The notes beneath the pieces were generated by a model. It was not told the DNA's origin, searched no databases, and saw only the letters and a list, made by a program, of their open reading frames with translations. Below, piece by piece: positions 14,984 to 23,786 of a stretch of DNA of 35,126 nt; the first letter of the stretch is position 1; each line of letters begins with the position of its first letter. The translations under genes and the position numbers were made by a program. This stretch comes from Pseudomonadota bacterium (GTDB lineage: Bacteria; Desulfobacterota; Syntrophorhabdia; Syntrophorhabdales; Syntrophorhabdaceae): contig JAPLKC010000104.1 of assembly GCA_026388255.1 (NCBI GenBank), positions 1 through 35,126 on the forward strand, read 5' to 3'.

Positions 14984-16285
14984 ATGTACAGCAGCTTATA
15001 TAAGAAAAAGCTTACTACCCCTGAAAAAGCTGTAAGGCTAATAAAAGACGAGGATATGCTTGTTCACGGGCTTACTATGGCTGAACCGCCTGCCCTGCTT
15101 AGAGCAACGGCTTCCCGCATAAGGGCGGGAGACCTCAAGCGGATCAGGATATTTTCCGTACTGCCCTTAGCTCATGCCTGTACGACGCTTCTTGTGCCTG
15201 ATCTTGTTGACTGTGTCGAGGCATACAGCGGTTTTGTGAGCGCAGGCGCAAGGGGAATGGTAAGGACCGGACTCAGCTATTATATACCGAATCATCTCCA
15301 TCAGATTCCAAGGCTTTTAAAAGAGTTTATAGGGGTTGATGTATGTGTGACCATGGTGTCGCCCATGGATAAGGCAGGGTATTTTTCATTTGGAACAGCC
15401 AACGATTTTACGTCTACGGCTGCAAGGGCAGCAAGGGCATTGATTGTTGAGGTAAATCGCCATATGCCGAGAGTCTTTGGGGATTCCCTTCTGCACATTT
15501 CTGAAGTGGATGCAGTCATAGAAAACGACGAGCCCATCCCTGATTTTCCACGTGCTGAAGCAAGGCCTGAAGACGAGATCATTGGTCGGATGATAGCAGA
15601 AATAGTTCCTGAAGGTGCTGCCCTGCAGTTAGGCATAGGCAGCCTGCCAAACGCTGTGGCAAGGCACCTCGAACATCACAGTAAACTCGGTATCCATACC
15701 GAGGTCTTTGGCCCCGGCATGGTTTTTCTTATTAAGAAAGGAGTTATCACCGGTGAAAAGAAAACCTTACATCCCAGGAAGCATGTCTATACTGTGGCGC
15801 AGGGTGACCAGGGGATGCTCGAGTTTATGAACGATAATCCCGCAATGGTCAGCTATCCCTGTTCTTATACCAACCATCCCTCAGTGATAGCGCAAAATGA
15901 CCGTATGATTTCAATTAACTCTGTTCTTCAGGTTGATCTTTTGGGACAGTGCAACGCAGAATTTTTATCCGGCTATCAATATAGTGGTACAGGCGGGCAA
16001 CTGGATTTTGTAAGGGGCGCCTTTGATTCGAAGGAAGGAAAATCAATTCTTGCTTTTTACTCTACCGCAAGCAATGGTGAAATATCACGGGTTGTCGACC
16101 GTTTCGATTCAGGTGCTATGGTTACTACCCCTCGTATGGATACCCATTATCTGGTAACGGAATTCGGTGTTGCCAATCTAAAAGGTAAATCCACAAGGGA
16201 TAGGGCACTGGCAATCATCGGTTTGGCGCATCCTAAATACCGTGAACAACTCCTGCGCCGTGCAGAGGATATGTATCTTTTGTGA
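14984..16285 (+). CDS. Acetyl-CoA hydrolase/transferase family protein (4-hydroxybutyrate CoA-transferase-like)
   Basis: The protein has 433 residues, matching the 4-hydroxybutyrate and butyrate CoA-transferase group. AAGGAGG precedes ATG 14984. The C-terminal half shows LGIGSLPNAV at about residues 216-225, then GIHTEVFGPGM with candidate catalytic Glu240 that would form the glutamyl-CoA thioester. GTGGQLDFVRGA near the middle of the second domain is the conserved CoA-binding glycine loop of this family. It would exchange CoA between acetate or a short acid and an acyl-CoA, which fits the CoA-thioester metabolism of the 20-25 kb genes. It stands alone with its own ribosome site and ends at a clear hairpin. 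Exact acid substrate is uncertain. Confidence 0.88.
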   Translation: MYSSLYKKKLTTPEKAVRLIKDEDMLVHGLTMAEPPALLRATASRIRAGDLKRIRIFSVLPLAHACTTLLVPDLVDCVEAYSGFVSAGARGMVRTGLSYYIPNHLHQIPRLLKEFIGVDVCVTMVSPMDKAGYFSFGTANDFTSTAARAARALIVEVNRHMPRVFGDSLLHISEVDAVIENDEPIPDFPRAEARPEDEIIGRMIAEIVPEGAALQLGIGSLPNAVARHLEHHSKLGIHTEVFGPGMVFLIKKGVITGEKKTLHPRKHVYTVAQGDQGMLEFMNDNPAMVSYPCSYTNHPSVIAQNDRMISINSVLQVDLLGQCNAEFLSGYQYSGTGGQLDFVRGAFDSKEGKSILAFYSTASNGEISRVVDRFDSGAMVTTPRMDTHYLVTEFGVANLKGKSTRDRALAIIGLAHPKYREQLLRRAEDMYLL

Positions 16286-16295
16286 GAATGAATTA

Positions 16296-16324
16296 TCTTG
16301 CCATATTTATGTTATATGGCAAGA
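16296..16324. terminator. Hairpin between convergent genes
   Basis: An 11-base-pair perfect stem (TCTTGCCATAT with ATATGGCAAGA) with a 7-base loop sits between the CoA-transferase stop and the convergent metallophosphoesterase stop. It lacks a T-run on either strand, so it is a probable but not canonical bidirectional terminator. Confidence 0.5.
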
Positions 16325-16346
16325 CCTACAAGTCGGGGATATTTTA

Positions 16347-17354
16347 TTATGCTTGCTGTCTATGTAAATGATAAATCAGCGCTTCACCTTGGGTATTGAA
16401 TCGGACCGGAATACCTGAAGTTCCAACCCCGGCATGAGTTATACCCTGCATATCAAGGTATTTCCAATGTCCTCGGTAATACCTCCGACCTCGGTTCAGG
16501 TGGGTAATAAGCGGCTTCCCGCCAGGTAAACATACCTGACCGGCATGGGTATGACCGCACAGGTATAAACATACACCCATTTCAGCAGCAACATCATAGA
16601 GTTCAGGGGAATGGACCAGGGCGATGGAAAACTCGTTATCTGCGTGTTCCAGCGCATGTAATGCCTGATCAGTGTAATAATAGTGAACATCGTCGGTGCC
16701 GATTATTCTGATTTTATCATTACCCTGATGAATAAAACAGGCTGAATTGACCAGCATGGTAATGCCGATTTGTTCCATAGGATTGAGCATATGGCACCCG
16801 TCATGATTACCGAGAATCCCAATGAATCCATGTTTGCTATTGATGTGTCCGACCAGATATTCGAGGCTTTTGATAATATGTTTGTGGAGTCCATGTAATT
16901 TTGTTCGGTAATCTCCTGTCAATACGCATAAATCTACGGTTCTATTTTCCAGAACATTAATAATTCGATCTTCTATACCGTTTGTTCCATCCAAATGAAG
17001 GTCAGAGAGATGAAGAATCGTGAATCCTTCAAATGCTTGCGGTAAATTTGTGAAGTACAGGGGCATCTCCCTTAGTATAATATTTTCCGCATTACGTACC
17101 CCTTTTTGATACAGGTTTACAAGACGCAATACGAATCCGAGGGTTTTCATCATAATGAGTAACTGATACCAGTGATGGCGTCCCCTGTTTCCATACCGTC
17201 TGGTTTTCAAATTATCCATTTCCATTCGAAAACGATTGTTGGCCCATATTTGTCTCCGGTTAATAAACCTTTGTTCGGGAAATAGGGGTTCAGGTTTTGG
17301 AAAATCGTCCAAGACTATTGTAGGGGAAGGTGAATTTGATGATGGGGTATCCAT
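16347..17354 (-). CDS. Calcineurin-like metallophosphoesterase (YkuE type)
   Basis: The protein has 335 residues from ATG 17354, which has GAGGAGG; a TTG 15 bases upstream lies inside that ribosome site. The metal motifs are all present: SDLHLD with Asp118 and His120, LTGD at 145-148, GNHD at 182-185, ALVHSPE at 245-251, and CGHTHAGQ at 266-273. A hydrophobic patch (QLLIMMKTLGFVLRLVNLY, about residues 64-82) could anchor it to the membrane. YkuE-like enzymes act on phosphoesters in lipid or nucleotide substrates; the substrate here is unknown. The N-terminal 55 residues are Pro/Ser-rich and then basic, longer than the minimal fold. Confidence 0.9.
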   Translation of the reverse strand: MDTPSSNSPSPTIVLDDFPKPEPLFPEQRFINRRQIWANNRFRMEMDNLKTRRYGNRGRHHWYQLLIMMKTLGFVLRLVNLYQKGVRNAENIILREMPLYFTNLPQAFEGFTILHLSDLHLDGTNGIEDRIINVLENRTVDLCVLTGDYRTKLHGLHKHIIKSLEYLVGHINSKHGFIGILGNHDGCHMLNPMEQIGITMLVNSACFIHQGNDKIRIIGTDDVHYYYTDQALHALEHADNEFSIALVHSPELYDVAAEMGVCLYLCGHTHAGQVCLPGGKPLITHLNRGRRYYRGHWKYLDMQGITHAGVGTSGIPVRFNTQGEALIYHLHRQQA

Positions 17355-17520
17355 TTCTATCCTCCTCAAATTTGTTACTCTATTAGAATTATAAAAGGCC
17401 GGGTAATTGTCAAGAATAAAACGTCCTGGAGTTTCCTGAGTGCTGTTTTCGAATATGCCCGAATTTTAATACAACATGTGTTATACTATATGTCGAAATA
17501 TTATTCTGGAAGGGAGTGCA

Positions 17521-17859
17521 ATGATGAGAAATAAGGGATACACAATCAGGAAAAAATCAGGGTTCAAAAAAGTAGAGAACAGCAAGACTGCTGACGAGAT
17601 TCTGAATGAAATAAAACAAAGCATTACCCCGCGAAACGACTATAGAGAACAGTCACTGAGAATTCATGGTCTTATCTGCGCAAAGTGCGCAAGAGAGTTT
17701 GGCGATAAAGACAGACATCTCCTGACCGTACATCATAGGGATGGCAATTCCAGGAATAACCCTCCGGACGGCTCAAACTGGGAAAATCTCTGTGTTTATT
17801 GCCATGACGATGAACACAGCAGGGGTCTACTCGCTGATTATCTCAGTGAGAATAAATAG
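17521..17859 (+). CDS. HNH-nuclease-fold protein, YajD-like
   Basis: The protein has 112 residues from the tandem ATG ATG at 17521, with GGGAG upstream; YajD proteins are of similar size. The fold is visible as a zinc-binding CAKC at residues 53-56, HHRDGN at 71-76 carrying the catalytic His pair, SNWENLCVYCHDDEH with the conserved Asn and the second CxxC at 91-94, and His99. HNH proteins of this group are predicted nucleases; the biological role of YajD is not established. It converges with tex, whose stop lies 8 bases away, with no terminator between. Confidence 0.9.
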   Translation: MMRNKGYTIRKKSGFKKVENSKTADEILNEIKQSITPRNDYREQSLRIHGLICAKCAREFGDKDRHLLTVHHRDGNSRNNPPDGSNWENLCVYCHDDEHSRGLLADYLSENK

Positions 17860-17867
17860 CAATAAAT

Positions 17868-20045
17868 TTATCTTTTATGTTTTTGTGGGGTCTGCAAGGG
17901 ATTATCTTTCATAGAGAGAGAAATACGTTTTCGTCCGATATCCACATCAAGAACTGTGACTATCACCTGCTGGTGGACCTTTACTGCCTCGTTAGGGTTT
18001 TTAACAAAGCGATTTGAAAGCTGGCTGATATGTACCAGACCTTCCTGATGCACGCCTATATCTACAAAGGCGCCGAAGGCAGTGATGTTGGTAACAATCC
18101 CGGGGAGCCTCATGCCCGGTTTAACATCTTCAATCTTTTCAATTCCCTCTGTAAAGGCAAATGCCTCAAACTGATCACGCGGGTCCCGTCCGGGTTTGGC
18201 AAGCTCATTCAGAATGTCGTTGAGTGTGGGGAGCCCCACTGTATCGGTAAGATATCGATTTACATCTATCTGTTTTCTCAGCGTTTCGTTCCGTATCAGG
18301 TCCTTGACAGAACTTTTTATGTCCTGTGCCATTGCTTCGACAATCGGGTAGCTTTCCGGATGGACAGCACTTTCGTCCAAGGGGTTTTTTGCCCCGTTTA
18401 TTCTTAAGAATCCTGCGGCCTGCTCAAATGCTTTTGGGCCCAGGCGCGGCACCTTTTTCAACTCTTTTCTTGATCCAAAGGGTCCATGTTCATCCCGGTA
18501 TCCCACAATGGCCTTTGCAAGTCCCGGCCCCAAGCCGGAGACGTACGTAAGAAGCTGTTTGCTTGATGTGTTAACCTCAACCCCCACAGCATTCACGCAA
18601 CTTGTGACCACGTCATCGAGACCTCTTTTCAGGGCGCGCTGATCTACGTCATGCTGATATTGTCCGACCCCGATTGACTTGGGATCGATCTTCACCAGTT
18701 CCGCAAGTGGGTCCATGAGTCGTCTGCCGATTGAAGCAGCGCCTCTCACCGTGATATCATAATCGGGAAATTCCTCCCGTGCTGTTTCAGATGCAGAATA
18801 GACGGAGGCGCCGCTCTCGTTTACTATTATCACAGGAATTTCCCCTGGCAGTTTGAGCCTTTTCAAGAAGGTCTCTGTTTCTCTTCCTGCTGTTCCATTT
18901 CCTATGGCAATTGCTTCTACACTAAAATTTCTGCAGAGTTCAATCACCGTCTCACCTGCCCTGGTAGCCTCTTTCTCTGATTGATGAGGGAAGATCGTAT
19001 TGGTTTGAAGCAGCTTTCCCTGGCTATCGAGGCATACCACTTTGCAGCCTGTTCGGAAGCCTGGGTCTATAGCAAGGACATTCTTCCTTCCCAGCGGTGG
19101 AGCAAGAAGAAGCTGTCGAAGGTTTTCCGCAAAGACCCGGATTGCATCTTCATCTGCCCGGTCTTTTGTGATAACACGGACCTCCGTCTCTATAGAGGGA
19201 AAGAGGAGCCGCCTGCAACTGTCTTCAAGAGACTGTTTTACCTGGTTTGATCCCGGGTCGTTTCTTTTGATGAATAAGGTTTCAATAATGGCAATAGCCT
19301 CTTGCTCGGGTGGAACAACGCGGAGCGTCAGAGCACCTTCCTTTTCTCCCCGTCTCATTGCGAGGATCCGATGAGAAGGGGCGGTATTGACAGGTTCTTC
19401 CCAGTCGTAATAATCCCTGTACTTGGCTCCTTCCTCCTCTTTATCAGGTAAGACTTTTGATTTGAATACAGACTTCTGAAGGAAAAACCCTCTTATTCCG
19501 GCGCGTGCCTCAGCGTCTTCGCTGATCCACTCCGCCATGATATCCCGCGCCCCCGAAAGGGCATCGTCTGATGAATGTACTTCTTTTTCAGGATTTATAA
19601 ATGCTTTTGCCTCTTCGAATGGGTCTGAGTTTACCGGGTCGATACCATCCTGTGCAAAAAGACGCTGTGCTAATGGTTCAAGCCCCTTTTCCCTTGCAAT
19701 GGCAGCACGTGTTCTACGTTTTGGACGGAAGGGGAGATAGATATCCTCCAGAATGGTCATAGTTTCGGCTTTATTGAGCTTTTCTTTCAATTCATCATTT
19801 AAAAGCCCTCTCTCTTCGAGAGAACGAAAAATGGCGTCTCTTCGGTTGTCCAGTTCAGCCAGTTGTTCAAGACGATCCCGGATTGCTGTAATCGCCACTT
19901 CATCAAGTGAATTTGTAGCTTCTTTTCGATAACGGGCAATAAAGGGAATTGTTGCTCCCTCTTTAAGAAGCAGGGATACCGACTTTACTTGCCCTGGTAT
20001 CAGATGGAGTTCAAGGGCAATTCGCTCAATATGGGTTTCATTCAT
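17868..20045 (-). CDS. tex: Tex, S1-domain transcription accessory protein
   Basis: The protein has 725 residues from ATG 20045, which has GAGGAAAT just upstream; an in-frame ATG at 20078 falls inside the terminator hairpin of the previous operon and is rejected. Domains in order: N-terminal helical Tex_N, the YqgF-like RNase H fold (NVLAIDPGFRTGCKVV and IAIGNGTAGRETE), helix-hairpin-helix repeats (LTYVSGLGPGLAKAIVGYRD and LKKVPRLGPKAFEQAAGFLR) and a C-terminal S1 RNA-binding domain (PGIVTNITAFGAFVDIGVHQEGLVH). Tex binds nucleic acids and supports transcription and RNA turnover in many bacteria. Length and completeness are normal. Confidence 0.97.
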   Translation of the reverse strand: MNETHIERIALELHLIPGQVKSVSLLLKEGATIPFIARYRKEATNSLDEVAITAIRDRLEQLAELDNRRDAIFRSLEERGLLNDELKEKLNKAETMTILEDIYLPFRPKRRTRAAIAREKGLEPLAQRLFAQDGIDPVNSDPFEEAKAFINPEKEVHSSDDALSGARDIMAEWISEDAEARAGIRGFFLQKSVFKSKVLPDKEEEGAKYRDYYDWEEPVNTAPSHRILAMRRGEKEGALTLRVVPPEQEAIAIIETLFIKRNDPGSNQVKQSLEDSCRRLLFPSIETEVRVITKDRADEDAIRVFAENLRQLLLAPPLGRKNVLAIDPGFRTGCKVVCLDSQGKLLQTNTIFPHQSEKEATRAGETVIELCRNFSVEAIAIGNGTAGRETETFLKRLKLPGEIPVIIVNESGASVYSASETAREEFPDYDITVRGAASIGRRLMDPLAELVKIDPKSIGVGQYQHDVDQRALKRGLDDVVTSCVNAVGVEVNTSSKQLLTYVSGLGPGLAKAIVGYRDEHGPFGSRKELKKVPRLGPKAFEQAAGFLRINGAKNPLDESAVHPESYPIVEAMAQDIKSSVKDLIRNETLRKQIDVNRYLTDTVGLPTLNDILNELAKPGRDPRDQFEAFAFTEGIEKIEDVKPGMRLPGIVTNITAFGAFVDIGVHQEGLVHISQLSNRFVKNPNEAVKVHQQVIVTVLDVDIGRKRISLSMKDNPLQTPQKHKR

Positions 20046-20061
20046 TATTTCCTCGTCCGAC

Positions 20062-20094
20062 AAAAAAAGAGCCGGCACATGTGCCGGCTCTTTT
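20062..20094 (-). terminator. Rho-independent terminator of the acyl-CoA operon
   Basis: A perfect 30-base palindrome (20065-20094) with a GC-rich core GAGCCGGCAC runs into seven T on the minus strand (20068-20062), directly after the activator gene. On the plus strand it is followed by only four T. It separates this operon from tex. Confidence 0.9.
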
Positions 20095-20112
20095 GGTTTC
20101 AGGAATTATTTT

Positions 20113-20889
20113 CTATACTTTTTCAGATGCCAGTATGGCAGCACCAAGAGCGCCGACTATTTGAGGCTCTGAATGAATTCTCAAACTTGTGCCTAAAGCA
20201 TTTTCAAGAGCCTTAACAACGCCGATGTTTTTTGCAACACCTCCTGTCATTATTACCTCTTCTTTAGCACCGCCCAATCTGTTGATCAAGCCTATTGTCC
20301 TGTCGGCTATTGCCCTGTGAATCCCGTACAATATGTCTTCTATTTCTTCCCCTTCACTTACAAGAGAAATAACCTCTGATTCTGCGAAAACAGTGCATAT
20401 ACTGCTGATTGCCAATTCCTTTTTGTGTTGCAGTGATATATCACCTATTTTATTAAGATCAACATCTAATGCCTTTGCCATTACCTCGACGAACCTGCCT
20501 GTACCTGCCGCACATTTATCATTCATCTCGAATTCTACAACACGTCCCTTTTGGTCAATCCTTATCACCTTTGTATCCTGCCCGCCAATGTCTATGATTG
20601 TCCTTGCGTCCGGGAAAAGGTAATTTACGCCTTTTGCAATACAAGTTATCTCTGTGATAGACTGTTGTGCAAACATGGCCCTTTTTCTACCGCAGCCCGT
20701 AGCAACAACATATGATATGTCAGAAGACTGTTTCGACTGATAGGCAAGCACTTTCTCAAGGGCATTTTCTGCAGACTTTTTAGAATCAGCACCAGTCTGT
20801 GCTATCTCATAGTAAAGAATACCTTTGTCCTTATCAAAAAGGAGTGCTTCTGTTGTGATAGAGCCTATATCAATTCCAGCAACTAACAT
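20113..20889 (-). CDS. BcrAD/BadFG/HgdC-type activator ATPase with [4Fe-4S] cluster
   Basis: The protein has 258 residues, the length of single-subunit activators such as HgdC. It has an ASKHA ATPase fold: GIDIGSITTEALL at residues 5-17, IIDIGGQDTKVI at 98-109, and MTGGVAKN near the C-terminus. Cys126 in NDKCAAGTGRF and Cys165 in SSICTVFAES are the two ligands that let the homodimer hold one [4Fe-4S] cluster at the interface. These proteins use ATP to drive one electron into 2-hydroxyacyl-CoA dehydratases or benzoyl-CoA reductases. No dehydratase or reductase subunit is in the window, so the partner is elsewhere or novel. It is last in a tight operon after the biotin carrier (16-base gap). 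Confidence 0.93.
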   Translation of the reverse strand: MLVAGIDIGSITTEALLFDKDKGILYYEIAQTGADSKKSAENALEKVLAYQSKQSSDISYVVATGCGRKRAMFAQQSITEITCIAKGVNYLFPDARTIIDIGGQDTKVIRIDQKGRVVEFEMNDKCAAGTGRFVEVMAKALDVDLNKIGDISLQHKKELAISSICTVFAESEVISLVSEGEEIEDILYGIHRAIADRTIGLINRLGGAKEEVIMTGGVAKNIGVVKALENALGTSLRIHSEPQIVGALGAAILASEKV

Positions 20890-20905
20890 GTATTATTACC
20901 TTTCC

Positions 20906-21121
20906 TTACTCAATAATGGCAAGAATGGCGTCTGCTTCTACGTCTTGGCCTGCGGATACCATTATTTCTTTTATAACGCCTCCTACCGGCGCTACGATAG
21001 GCATTTCCATCTTCATTGCTTCAAGAGTTGCAATCTGGTCATCTTCGGCAACCTTATCTCCAACATTTACAATAACATTTACGATTTTTCCAACCATTGG
21101 AACAGTTACTTCTGTAGCCAT
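20906..21121 (-). CDS. Small biotin carboxyl carrier protein
   Basis: The protein has 71 residues, only the biotinyl/lipoyl beta-barrel. The biotinylation site EAMKMEMPI places the modified Lys at residue 37, and the mirror half VGGVIKEIMVSAGQDVEAD completes the fold. AAGGAGG precedes ATG 21121. It lacks the Ala/Pro linker and N-terminal domain of AccB or of decarboxylase gamma subunits. It lies 23 bases after the acyl-CoA dehydrogenase and 16 before the activator, so it must be co-expressed with both. Such orphan carriers serve acyl-CoA carboxylases or Na+-pumping decarboxylases, but no carboxyltransferase or biotin carboxylase gene is nearby. Confidence 0.92.
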   Translation of the reverse strand: MATEVTVPMVGKIVNVIVNVGDKVAEDDQIATLEAMKMEMPIVAPVGGVIKEIMVSAGQDVEADAILAIIE

Positions 21122-21144
21122 TTTAGCCTCCTTAAATTTTGTTG

Positions 21145-22302
21145 TTAACTCTTTCTGTAACCCAAAGCAAACTGAGCGATTATCATTTTCTGAACATTTG
21201 ATGTGCCTTCAACTATCTGATAAGACTTTGCATCTCTTAAGTATCTCTCGACAGGATATTCTGAAGAGAAACCGTAGGAACCGAATATTTTTACTGCTTC
21301 TGAGGCGCAGAAATTTGCAGACTCAGCAGCATAATATTTTGCCATGGAGGTTTCAAGGGTGTTGTTCATTCCCTGGTCCTTCTGCCATGCTGCTCTGTAG
21401 ACAAGCAATTTTGCAGCGTCGTGTTCGACAGACATCCTGCCAATCTGCTCCTGAATCATCTGGAACTGGCCTATCGCCTGACCAAACTGCTCTCTCTCAT
21501 TGGAGTATTTGCAGGCTTCATCGATACATGCCTGTGATACGCCGACTGCCCTGGCTGCTGAACTTAAACGTGTGAAGTTAAGCATGGTCATACAAATATT
21601 AAATCCCTGACCAAGTTTTCCTACAAGGGCGCTTTTCGGTATCTTTGCTTCTTCAAAGAAAATCTCACCGGTAGGTGCACAGTGAAGGCCGAGTTTTGTT
21701 GTAATAGCCCTCTGGGTGACGCCGGGGGTATTGAAATCAACAAAGAATGCGGACATACCTTTGTGTTTTGCTGCTGTGTCGGTCATAGCATAGACAATAC
21801 CGGAACCACAATAGGGTACTCCGGATATCCATGTTTTTGTACCATTGAGAATAAAACCATCATCAACTTCTTTTGCAGTTGTTTTCATGCTGGCCACGTC
21901 AGATCCGGAGTTCGGCTCTGTAATAGCAAAGCAGCTACCGTTTGTCCCTGCAATCAGTCCCGGCAAGTACTGCTCTTTTAATTCATCGCTTGCAAATTTT
22001 ATTAGTGCATTCTGAGGACCATTCATCTGAAGGTTGAAGGGAAGTCCCCAAGAAGGACTTACTCTTGCAAATTCCATTGCCATGAGGGTTGCTGCCATAT
22101 GGCCTTCCTCAAGTCCGAGTCCGCCGTACTGTTCAGGGGCAATACAGGCAAACATGCCCTGGTCGCCCATTTTTTTCAGCATTTCAGGACGATATTTATG
22201 CTCCTTTTCATCTTCTTCCATAGTAGGTTTAATATTTTTTACAGCGAAATCATAAGCCATTTTACGCATTGATTCGAGCTCATCAGAAAACTTAAATTCC
22301 AT
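21145..22302 (-). CDS. Acyl-CoA dehydrogenase (short/medium-chain type)
   Basis: The protein has 385 residues, normal for the family, with AAGGAG before ATG 22302. FAD-binding and family patterns are present: CFAITEPNSGSDVASMKTTA in the middle domain, NGTKTWISG, and the C-terminal YLRDAKSYQIVEGTSNVQK. Glu365 in that last motif is in the place of the catalytic base of butyryl- and medium-chain acyl-CoA dehydrogenases. It oxidises an acyl-CoA to the enoyl-CoA and passes electrons to ETF. It heads the operon with the biotin carrier and the activator, under the promoter at 22347-22375. Chain length or a decarboxylating (glutaryl-CoA) reaction cannot be settled by eye. Confidence 0.95.
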   Translation of the reverse strand: MEFKFSDELESMRKMAYDFAVKNIKPTMEEDEKEHKYRPEMLKKMGDQGMFACIAPEQYGGLGLEEGHMAATLMAMEFARVSPSWGLPFNLQMNGPQNALIKFASDELKEQYLPGLIAGTNGSCFAITEPNSGSDVASMKTTAKEVDDGFILNGTKTWISGVPYCGSGIVYAMTDTAAKHKGMSAFFVDFNTPGVTQRAITTKLGLHCAPTGEIFFEEAKIPKSALVGKLGQGFNICMTMLNFTRLSSAARAVGVSQACIDEACKYSNEREQFGQAIGQFQMIQEQIGRMSVEHDAAKLLVYRAAWQKDQGMNNTLETSMAKYYAAESANFCASEAVKIFGSYGFSSEYPVERYLRDAKSYQIVEGTSNVQKMIIAQFALGYRKS

Positions 22303-22346
22303 ATTTTTCTCTCCTTTCGATAAGAATGTGAAACAATTAACAAACT

Positions 22347-22375
22347 ATATTAGCAAAGCGCATTTTTCATGTCAA
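22347..22375 (-). promoter_or_regulatory. Promoter of the acyl-CoA dehydrogenase operon
   Basis: On the minus strand TTGACA (22375 to 22370), a 17-base spacer and TAATAT (22352 to 22347) form a good sigma-70 promoter about 45 bases before the start codon. Confidence 0.6.
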
Positions 22376-22627
22376 GCTTATTTTTTCAAAATAGGTGGGT
22401 GTTTACGGTTAATTATAAAAGGTTAACTGTTCAGTGCCTGTTGCCTGACTCCTCTGGCTGAGCAAGAGCAACAAACGGAATGTTTCAATCAATAGATTCC
22501 TCGAAGCTCTGCTACGGGGTAGTTCATTAAAGTATTTTTCCTTGTCGACATTCAGATTATTTGAAAAATATTGCAGAGGCCGGCAGGCTTATATATAATT
22601 AACGATTAAACAATTCAGAGGGAAGCT
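22376..22627. other. Intergenic region between divergent operons
   Basis: This completes the 325-base gap between the acyl-CoA dehydrogenase and the MBL-fold gene. I see no gene, RNA or strong dyad; it should carry the MBL gene promoter. Confidence 0.4.
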
Positions 22628-23563
22628 TTGATTTTTAATAAAACGGGTTTGGTTAAGGATAATTTATATGTTACAGGTTTTCCCTGGTCACCGGTTTACC
22701 TCTTAGTTTCTGAACACCCGGTTATTTTTGAAGCCGGTTTTTGCTGTATGGGTAGGCACTATGAAAAAGATATAATAGAAATATTGCACGAAAGAAAACC
22801 AGAAATGCTTTTTATAACACATGTTCATTATGATCATTGCGGAGCAGCATCGTATCTGAAAAAGGTATTTGAGGGCTTGAAAATAGGTGCTTCCGGAAGA
22901 GCCTCAGAGATAATTCAAAGACCTAATGCACAGGCATTAATGGTTAACTTAAGCGAAAATGTAATTAAATTAATTGAAAATATGGATGATGTAAATAATG
23001 ATATACTTGTTAGAGATCAATTTGAGCCTTTTCATGTGGATACGTTGCTTGAAGACGGACAGATCATTGATTTTAAAAACGGTTTATCTGTCCATGTTTT
23101 TGCAAGTCCCGGGCATACAAGAGATATGTTAAGCTATTATATACCTGAGAAAAAATTTCTTATAGCAACAGAAACTGCCGGCTGTATGAGCCATACCGGC
23201 GCTATAGTTACCGAATTTCTGGTTGATTACGATGCTTACATCACATCTCTAAGGCGGCTTGCCGAGTTGGAAGTAGATGTATTATGTCAGGGACACCATT
23301 TTGTTTTTACCGGCAGCGATGTAAAGAAACATTTTGAAAAGTCTATTATTTCAGCAGAAAAATTCAGAGAGACTGTGGAAGATTTTCTACGATTGGAAGA
23401 TGGTTCAGTTGAACGGGTAGTCTCCTTGATTAAAGCTCAGGAGTATGACCTGAATCCCGGACCCAAGCAACCGGAGGGGGCATATATGCTTAATCTCAGG
23501 AAAAGGGTGGCCCATTTGGCTGAACGGCTTGAGGCAAAAAGACACGGCGACAATTTATCGTGA
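22628..23563 (+). CDS. MBL-fold metallo-hydrolase
   Basis: The protein has 311 residues and uses a TTG start at 22628, with GAGGGAAG 4 bases upstream; no ATG fits better. The metal motif HVHYDH is at residues 65-70, SPGHTRDM supplies a further His, ETAGCMSH and CQGHH follow in the expected order. The fold hydrolyses thioesters, lactones or phosphodiesters among others; the glyoxalase II-like spacing and the setting suggest a thioesterase, possibly on CoA esters, but this is inference. The C-terminal 60 residues (EKFRETVEDFLRLEDGSVER) resemble the winged helix-like extension of many MBL enzymes. The gene precedes hbd on the same strand with its own spacing of 223 bases. Confidence 0.88.
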   Translation: MIFNKTGLVKDNLYVTGFPWSPVYLLVSEHPVIFEAGFCCMGRHYEKDIIEILHERKPEMLFITHVHYDHCGAASYLKKVFEGLKIGASGRASEIIQRPNAQALMVNLSENVIKLIENMDDVNNDILVRDQFEPFHVDTLLEDGQIIDFKNGLSVHVFASPGHTRDMLSYYIPEKKFLIATETAGCMSHTGAIVTEFLVDYDAYITSLRRLAELEVDVLCQGHHFVFTGSDVKKHFEKSIISAEKFRETVEDFLRLEDGSVERVVSLIKAQEYDLNPGPKQPEGAYMLNLRKRVAHLAERLEAKRHGDNLS

Positions 23564-23647
23564 ACGGGTATCTTTATATTGTAAAGCTGAGCTATCTATA
23601 ATTACAAATAGAATTGTCGAAATCCATCTTCTTGTACATGATCATAA

Positions 23648-23740
23648 ATCAATTGAATATAAATTATTTGATTATTAATCAATTGAATTTATTTGCAAAA
23701 ACTACAAAACAGTTGACTATTCCCTGTAATAACAGTTAAT
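23648..23740 (+). promoter_or_regulatory. Upstream region of hbd: repeated TCAATTGA and a promoter
   Basis: ATCAATTGAAT occurs at 23648-23658 and again at 23678-23688, exactly 30 bases (about three helical turns) apart; each contains the palindrome TCAATTGA. Downstream, TTGACT at 23713-23718 and GTTAAT at 23735-23740, 16 bases apart, form a possible promoter 46 bases before the start codon. A paired activator or repressor site is plausible. Confidence 0.4.
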
Positions 23741-23786
23741 ATTCAAAATGTGAATTTTTTAATTTATTAACAAATCGGAGGAATCT

